Below are positions 1 through 5,039 of a stretch of 5,039 nucleotides of DNA, one piece after another. Under the pieces are notes generated by a model. It was not told the origin of the DNA and did no database searches. It saw nothing but the letters and a program-made list of their open reading frames with translations. The translations under genes were made by a program, and so were the position numbers. The stretch is from an uncultured bacterium (GTDB lineage: Bacteria > Actinomycetota > Coriobacteriia > Coriobacteriales > Coriobacteriaceae): NCBI GenBank assembly GCA_905214895.1, contig CAJMNP010000079.1:1-5039 (forward strand), in the 5' to 3' direction. Numbering within the stretch: position 1 is the stretch's first letter; the number at the start of each line of letters is the position of its first letter.

Positions 1-437
1 GCCACGACGACGCAGTCCTTGTAGCCGGCAGCGGCGATCTTGGCGCGGTCGATCTTGAGCATGGGCTGGCCAGCCTTGACGACGTCGTCGGCCTTGACGA
101 AGCCCTCGAAGCCGTCGCCGTTCATGTTGACGGTATCGACGCCAACGTGCACAAGAACCTCGATGCCGCTATCGGACTGCAGACCCACGGCGTGACCCAT
201 GGTGACGGTCACCTTGCCGTCGCAGGGAGCGTAGACCAGATCGTCCTCGGGCCACACAGCGCAGCCCTTGCCCAAAACCTCGCCACCAAAGACGGGATCG
301 GGCACGTCGGCCATCTTGATGACCTTGCCCTTGACGGGCGAGCACAGCACGTCGGCGCCGGCAGAAGCAGAGATGGAGGCCGGAGCAGCGGCAGCCGCGG
401 GCTCAGCCTTCTTCTTGAACATGTCAAACAGACCCAT
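1..437 (-). CDS. crr: PTS glucose-type EIIA protein, free-standing (3' end cut by window edge)
   Basis: This is a cytoplasmic phosphocarrier of the sugar phosphotransferase system: it takes phosphate from HPr and passes it to an EIIB domain. The 145 visible codons start MGLFDMFKKK, and MGLFD is identical to the start of E. coli EIIA-Glc. An Ala/Pro/Ser-rich linker of about 18 residues follows. The EIIA domain begins near residue 28 with DVLCSPVKGKV. His97 in VLVHVGVDTV is the expected phosphorylated histidine, and His82 in MGHAVGL is its usual partner. The domain is clear through CVVVA near residue 145; by comparison with E. coli EIIA-Glc some 20-25 residues are missing at the window edge. 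The N-terminus at the start codon and a good ribosome site show that it is not the C-terminal tail of an EIIBCA permease. It has its own promoter, downstream of the 6-phospho-beta-glucosidase on the same strand. It could be the general EIIA-Glc or one serving a particular permease; the symbol is by similarity. Confidence 0.93.
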   Translation of the reverse strand, partial: MGLFDMFKKKAEPAAAAAPASISASAGADVLCSPVKGKVIKMADVPDPVFGGEVLGKGCAVWPEDDLVYAPCDGKVTVTMGHAVGLQSDSGIEVLVHVGVDTVNMNGDGFEGFVKADDVVKAGQPMLKIDRAKIAAAGYKDCVVV

Positions 438-444
438 ACATTTT

Positions 445-451
445 CTCCTCT
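445..451 (-). promoter_or_regulatory. Ribosome binding site of the EIIA gene
   Basis: On the minus strand AGAGGAG lies 7 bases before the ATG at 437. This strong Shine-Dalgarno match fixes the start. An overlapping ATG one base out of frame (440-438) opens no useful frame. Confidence 0.8.
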
Positions 452-486
452 TGATTAAGCGCAACGTTATGCGCATGCCTATGGTG

Positions 487-515
487 ATTATAGTGCCAAA
501 TGGTTCAAATGCTAA
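487..515 (-). promoter_or_regulatory. Promoter of the EIIA gene (TTAGCA - 17 bp - TATAAT)
   Basis: On the minus strand a perfect TATAAT -10 box (492-487) follows TTAGCA (515-510, 4 of 6 matches to TTGACA) at the ideal 17-bp spacing. Transcription should start near 480, giving a leader of about 43 bases before the ATG. The leader contains a short dyad, GCGCA/TGCGC, at 459-463 and 470-474, which could be a weak hairpin or an operator. The promoter suggests EIIA can be expressed independently of the upstream 6-phospho-beta-glucosidase gene. The call is from sequence only. Confidence 0.72.
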
Positions 516-520
516 GGTGG

Positions 521-539
521 GGACTCGAATCGCGAGCCC
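521..539 (-). repeat. Hairpin in the gap between the GH1 and EIIA genes
   Basis: As minus-strand RNA, GGGCTCG pairs with CGAGTCC across a 5-base loop, giving 7 pairs including one G-U. It lies 39-57 bases after the GH1 stop codon and upstream of the EIIA -35 box. The G-U pair becomes A-C on the plus strand, so the structure favours minus-strand RNA. No U-run follows it, so it is not a classical intrinsic terminator. It may stabilise the 3' end of the GH1 message or be chance. Confidence 0.4.
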
Positions 540-577
540 GTCCCAAGGCTTTTCCCCGGTGGCACTCATCTTGTCGA

Positions 578-3186
<2,609 letters not shown>

Positions 3187-3200
3187 GGCTTGCCAATCGT

Positions 3201-3229
3201 TGATTTAGTCATAGTTCGTCGTGATTCAG
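3201..3229. promoter_or_regulatory. Probable operator of the AraC-type regulator: two direct repeats 21 bp apart
   Basis: TGATTTAG (3201-3208) and TGATTCAG (3222-3229) match at 7 of 8 positions and are offset by exactly 21 bp, two helical turns. The second repeat ends three bases before the -35 box of the plus-strand promoter, where AraC-family activators bind as tandem half-sites. The repeats also cover the predicted start of the regulator's own transcript, which would permit self-repression. The arrangement is seen directly; the protein that binds it is inferred from position. Confidence 0.55.
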
Positions 3230-3238
3230 ATATTAGCA
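3230..3238 (-). promoter_or_regulatory. Possible promoter of the AraC-type gene (extended -10)
   Basis: On the minus strand TGCTAATAT forms an extended -10 element (TGn plus TAATAT, 4 of 6 matches). No good -35 box is found 16-19 bp upstream, which is common for extended -10 promoters. The start would be near 3223, about 37 bases before the ATG. It overlaps the -35 box of the opposing promoter, so the two promoters may compete for RNA polymerase. Confidence 0.42.
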
Positions 3239-3261
3239 GAACGCGCCGACGCGTCCATAAT
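3233..3261 (+). promoter_or_regulatory. Promoter of the glycosidase gene (TTAGCA - 17 bp - CATAAT)
   Basis: TTAGCA (3233-3238) and CATAAT (3256-3261, 5 of 6 matches to TATAAT) are 17 bp apart. The -35 hexamer and spacing are the same as those of the EIIA promoter in this window. Transcription should start near 3268, leaving a leader of about 33 bases. The spacer contains the palindrome GACGCGTC (3248-3255) and a repeated ACGCG (3241-3245 and 3249-3253), a possible repressor site. Confidence 0.6.
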
Positions 3262-3289
3262 CTGTACTATGCAGCAGATCGATCGACCC

Positions 3290-3296
3290 AAGGAGG
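3290..3296 (+). promoter_or_regulatory. Ribosome binding site of the glycosidase gene
   Basis: AAGGAGG ends 4 bases before the ATG at 3301. It is a full-strength Shine-Dalgarno with rather short spacing. It supports the start and suggests strong translation once the promoter is active. Confidence 0.75.
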
Positions 3297-3300
3297 ATCC

Positions 3301-5039
3301 ATGACCGCACACTATCAGCAGGTGCTCGAGGGTACATACGACAACCATGTGCTTCCGTTTTTGTGGATGAAGGGCGAGAGCCATAAGACCATTGCCGAGT
3401 ATCTGGAGAAGATCGCCGGCGCCGACATCCACGAGGTCTGTCTCGAAAGCCGCCCACACCCCGATTTTTGCGGCGAGGGCTGGTGGCGCGACTTGCGCTT
3501 TGTCATTGACGAGTGCAAGCAGCTGGGCCTTAAGCTCTGGATCTTGGACGACGCGCACTTCCCCACGGGCTTTGCCAACGGCGCCGTCAAGGAGGCCGTG
3601 CCCGAGCTCCGCAAGATCGTGCTCACGCACCGCACGTTCGACATCGTGGGCCCCACGTCCGCCGCGAGCATCGCGCTCGCCAACATGCTCGACAAAACGG
3701 AGCGCTTCTACGGCGTGACATTTATGCAGGACGGCAGCCCCGTCGACGTCGCTTACCGAGTAATCGACGATGCAGACGGCAACCCCAGCCGCCTGGTCTT
3801 CGATGCACCTGCGGGCCTCACGCAGGCATGCGTGATGTTCACGAGCGGCAAGACCTCCTACAACGAGGACTACATCAATATGGTCGACCGCACCTCGGTG
3901 GCGCAGCTCATCGATGCTGTCTACGAGCCGCATTTTGAGCATCTGGGCGATGAGTTTGGCAAGACGATCCTGGGCTTTTTCTCCGATGAGCCCGGATTTG
4001 CCAACGAGAAGGGCACCACGGGCCCCGATGGCATCTCGGACACGCTCATCGGCAAGGCCACCGCGCCCCTACCCTGGTCGGCCGAGCTTGAGCGTCGCCT
4101 ACGCGCGGCACTGGGCGAGCGCTACCTGGCCGAGCTCCCGCACCTGTGGGACCGCGAGCCGGCCGGCGCGCACGTACGCCACGTCTATATGGACATCGCG
4201 AGCACCCTCTATAAGGAGTGCTTCTGCGACCAGCTCGGAGACTGGTGCCGCGCGCGCGGCGTGCAGTACATCGGCCACGTTATCGAGGACAAGGACTGCC
4301 ACGCGCGCCTGGGCGTGGGCGCCGGGCACTGCTTCCGCGCCGTGGGCGGTCAGGACATGGCGGGCGTCGACATCGTGATCAACCAGCTGGTACCCGGCAT
4401 GGACCGCGGCCTTCACAGCTACGGACGCGGCGTGTGGGACCTCGAGTTTTATAACTACGTGCTGCCCAAGCTGGGCTCCTCGGCAGCACACCTCGATCCC
4501 AAAAAGCAGGGGCGCTGCATGGCCGAGGTCTTTGGCGCCTTTGGCTGGCACGAGGGCCTGCGCGAGATGAAGTGGATCGCCGACCACTTTATGGTGCGCG
4601 GCGTTAACTGGTTTGTGCCGCACGCCTTTAGCATGGCTGCCTTCCCCGACTGGGACTGCCCGCCGCACTTCTACGCGCACGGCCAAAACCCCCAGTTTGC
4701 GCACTTTGGCAAGCTCATGAGCTACATGAATCGCACGGCGAGCCTGCTTTCGGGCGGGCGGGCCGCCACACCGGTGGCGCTTCTGTACCACGCCGATGCC
4801 GAGTGGGCCGGCGAAGCCTCGTTTATGCAGCACGCCGCCGCCGAGCTCATGCGCGCGCAAATCGACTTTGATATTGTGCCGGCCGAGGCATTTGAGGATG
4901 CCGAGCGCTATACCGTGGCGTTTACCGCGGACGGCGGGTTTACTGTAAACGGGCAGGCATACCGCTGTCTGGTCATGCCCGGCGCCGAGTTTGTCGGCGG
5001 GGCTGTACTTGACTTTGCCGCGCGCGCCGCGGCCGCAGG
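3301..5039 (+). CDS. Large putative cytoplasmic glycoside hydrolase, GH106/GH42-like build (3' end cut by window edge)
   Basis: The frame is open from the ATG to the right edge, 579 codons, with no stop. The N-terminal part (about 1-480) reads as a TIM barrel. Recognisable blocks are GLKLWILDDAHFPTGFANG (76-94), GFFSDEPGF (225-233), the HVIED block (326-330), GQDMAGVDIVINQL (350-363), AEVFGAFGW (408-416) and NPQFAHFGKLMSYMNRTASLL (463-483, quoted in part as family-like). Glu230 and Glu409 are the best candidates for the catalytic acids; this is inference. From about residue 490 (TPVALLYHADAEWAGE) the protein resembles the amidotransferase-like domain that follows the barrel in GH42-type enzymes. 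Similar proteins are usually labelled 'glycosyl hydrolase' or GH106-like (alpha-L-rhamnosidase group), but I cannot assign a substrate. There is no signal peptide and at least a dozen cysteines, so it probably acts in the cytoplasm on imported oligosaccharides. It is divergent from the AraC-type gene and probably controlled by it. Many relatives run to 900 residues or more, so much is missing. Confidence 0.82.
   Translation, partial: MTAHYQQVLEGTYDNHVLPFLWMKGESHKTIAEYLEKIAGADIHEVCLESRPHPDFCGEGWWRDLRFVIDECKQLGLKLWILDDAHFPTGFANGAVKEAVPELRKIVLTHRTFDIVGPTSAASIALANMLDKTERFYGVTFMQDGSPVDVAYRVIDDADGNPSRLVFDAPAGLTQACVMFTSGKTSYNEDYINMVDRTSVAQLIDAVYEPHFEHLGDEFGKTILGFFSDEPGFANEKGTTGPDGISDTLIGKATAPLPWSAELERRLRAALGERYLAELPHLWDREPAGAHVRHVYMDIASTLYKECFCDQLGDWCRARGVQYIGHVIEDKDCHARLGVGAGHCFRAVGGQDMAGVDIVINQLVPGMDRGLHSYGRGVWDLEFYNYVLPKLGSSAAHLDPKKQGRCMAEVFGAFGWHEGLREMKWIADHFMVRGVNWFVPHAFSMAAFPDWDCPPHFYAHGQNPQFAHFGKLMSYMNRTASLLSGGRAATPVALLYHADAEWAGEASFMQHAAAELMRAQIDFDIVPAEAFEDAERYTVAFTADGGFTVNGQAYRCLVMPGAEFVGGAVLDFAARAAAA

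Noticed and set aside
521..539. Intrinsic terminator after the GH1 gene
   Set aside because: The 7-bp hairpin is not followed by a U-run on the minus strand, so it does not meet the usual criterion.
492..566. tRNA gene suggested by a 7-bp closing stem, 75-base length and a GGTTCAAAT stretch
   Set aside because: The T-loop-like stretch is near the 5' side instead of next to the 3' acceptor strand, no D-arm is visible, and the middle hairpin has a 5-base loop. Neither strand folds as a tRNA.
3226..3942. Minus-strand open frame of 238 codons opposite the glycosidase
   Set aside because: It runs through the divergent promoter region and the start of the glycosidase, has no recognisable motif, and is explained as a codon-bias shadow.
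4099..4860. Minus-strand open frame of 253 codons opposite the glycosidase
   Set aside because: The plus-strand frame carries recognisable glycosidase blocks throughout; this one is a Val/Ala/His-rich shadow.

Overview
The window is GC-rich, roughly 60% or a little more by eye, and its codons strongly favour G or C at the third position. It carries PTS-linked beta-glucoside metabolism, and its cytoplasmic-looking enzymes contain many cysteines. This points to a saccharolytic, probably anaerobic, gut-type actinobacterium; my best guess is Collinsella or another Coriobacteriia. That assignment rests on style and gene content, not on a marker gene.

Layout. Positions 1-437 (minus) hold the first 145 codons of a free-standing PTS glucose-type EIIA protein, cut by the left edge. 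Positions 438-577 are a 140-bp gap with a near-ideal minus-strand promoter (TTAGCA, 17 bp, TATAAT) and a small hairpin. Positions 578-2026 (minus) encode a complete GH1 6-phospho-beta-glucosidase. Positions 2027-2193 are a 167-bp gap with no clear promoter or terminator but a tight pair of 8-bp repeats. Positions 2194-3186 (minus) encode a complete AraC-family regulator. Positions 3187-3300 are a divergent control region. From 3301 to the right edge (plus) runs the first 579 codons of a large cytoplasmic glycoside-hydrolase-like protein.

How the genes may work together. PTS sugars enter the cell phosphorylated; EIIA relays phosphate to a sugar-specific EIIB, and the GH1 enzyme splits the resulting 6-phospho-beta-glucosides. 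No EIIBC permease lies inside the window. The AraC-type protein is divergent from the second glycosidase. The region between them carries two 8-bp direct repeats exactly 21 bp apart, ending three bases before the -35 of the glycosidase promoter and lying over the predicted start of the regulator's own transcript. This is the classical layout for a sugar-responsive activator that also controls itself. The regulator lies on the same strand as, and upstream of, the GH1 gene, so read-through to GH1 is possible.

The least understood item is the glycosidase at the right. It has a TIM-barrel-like N-terminal part and then a region resembling a glutamine-amidotransferase-like fold. I recognise it only as a GH106-like or GH42-like 'putative glycosyl hydrolase' and cannot name its substrate. 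I saw no mobile elements, CRISPR arrays, RNA genes or frameshifts.
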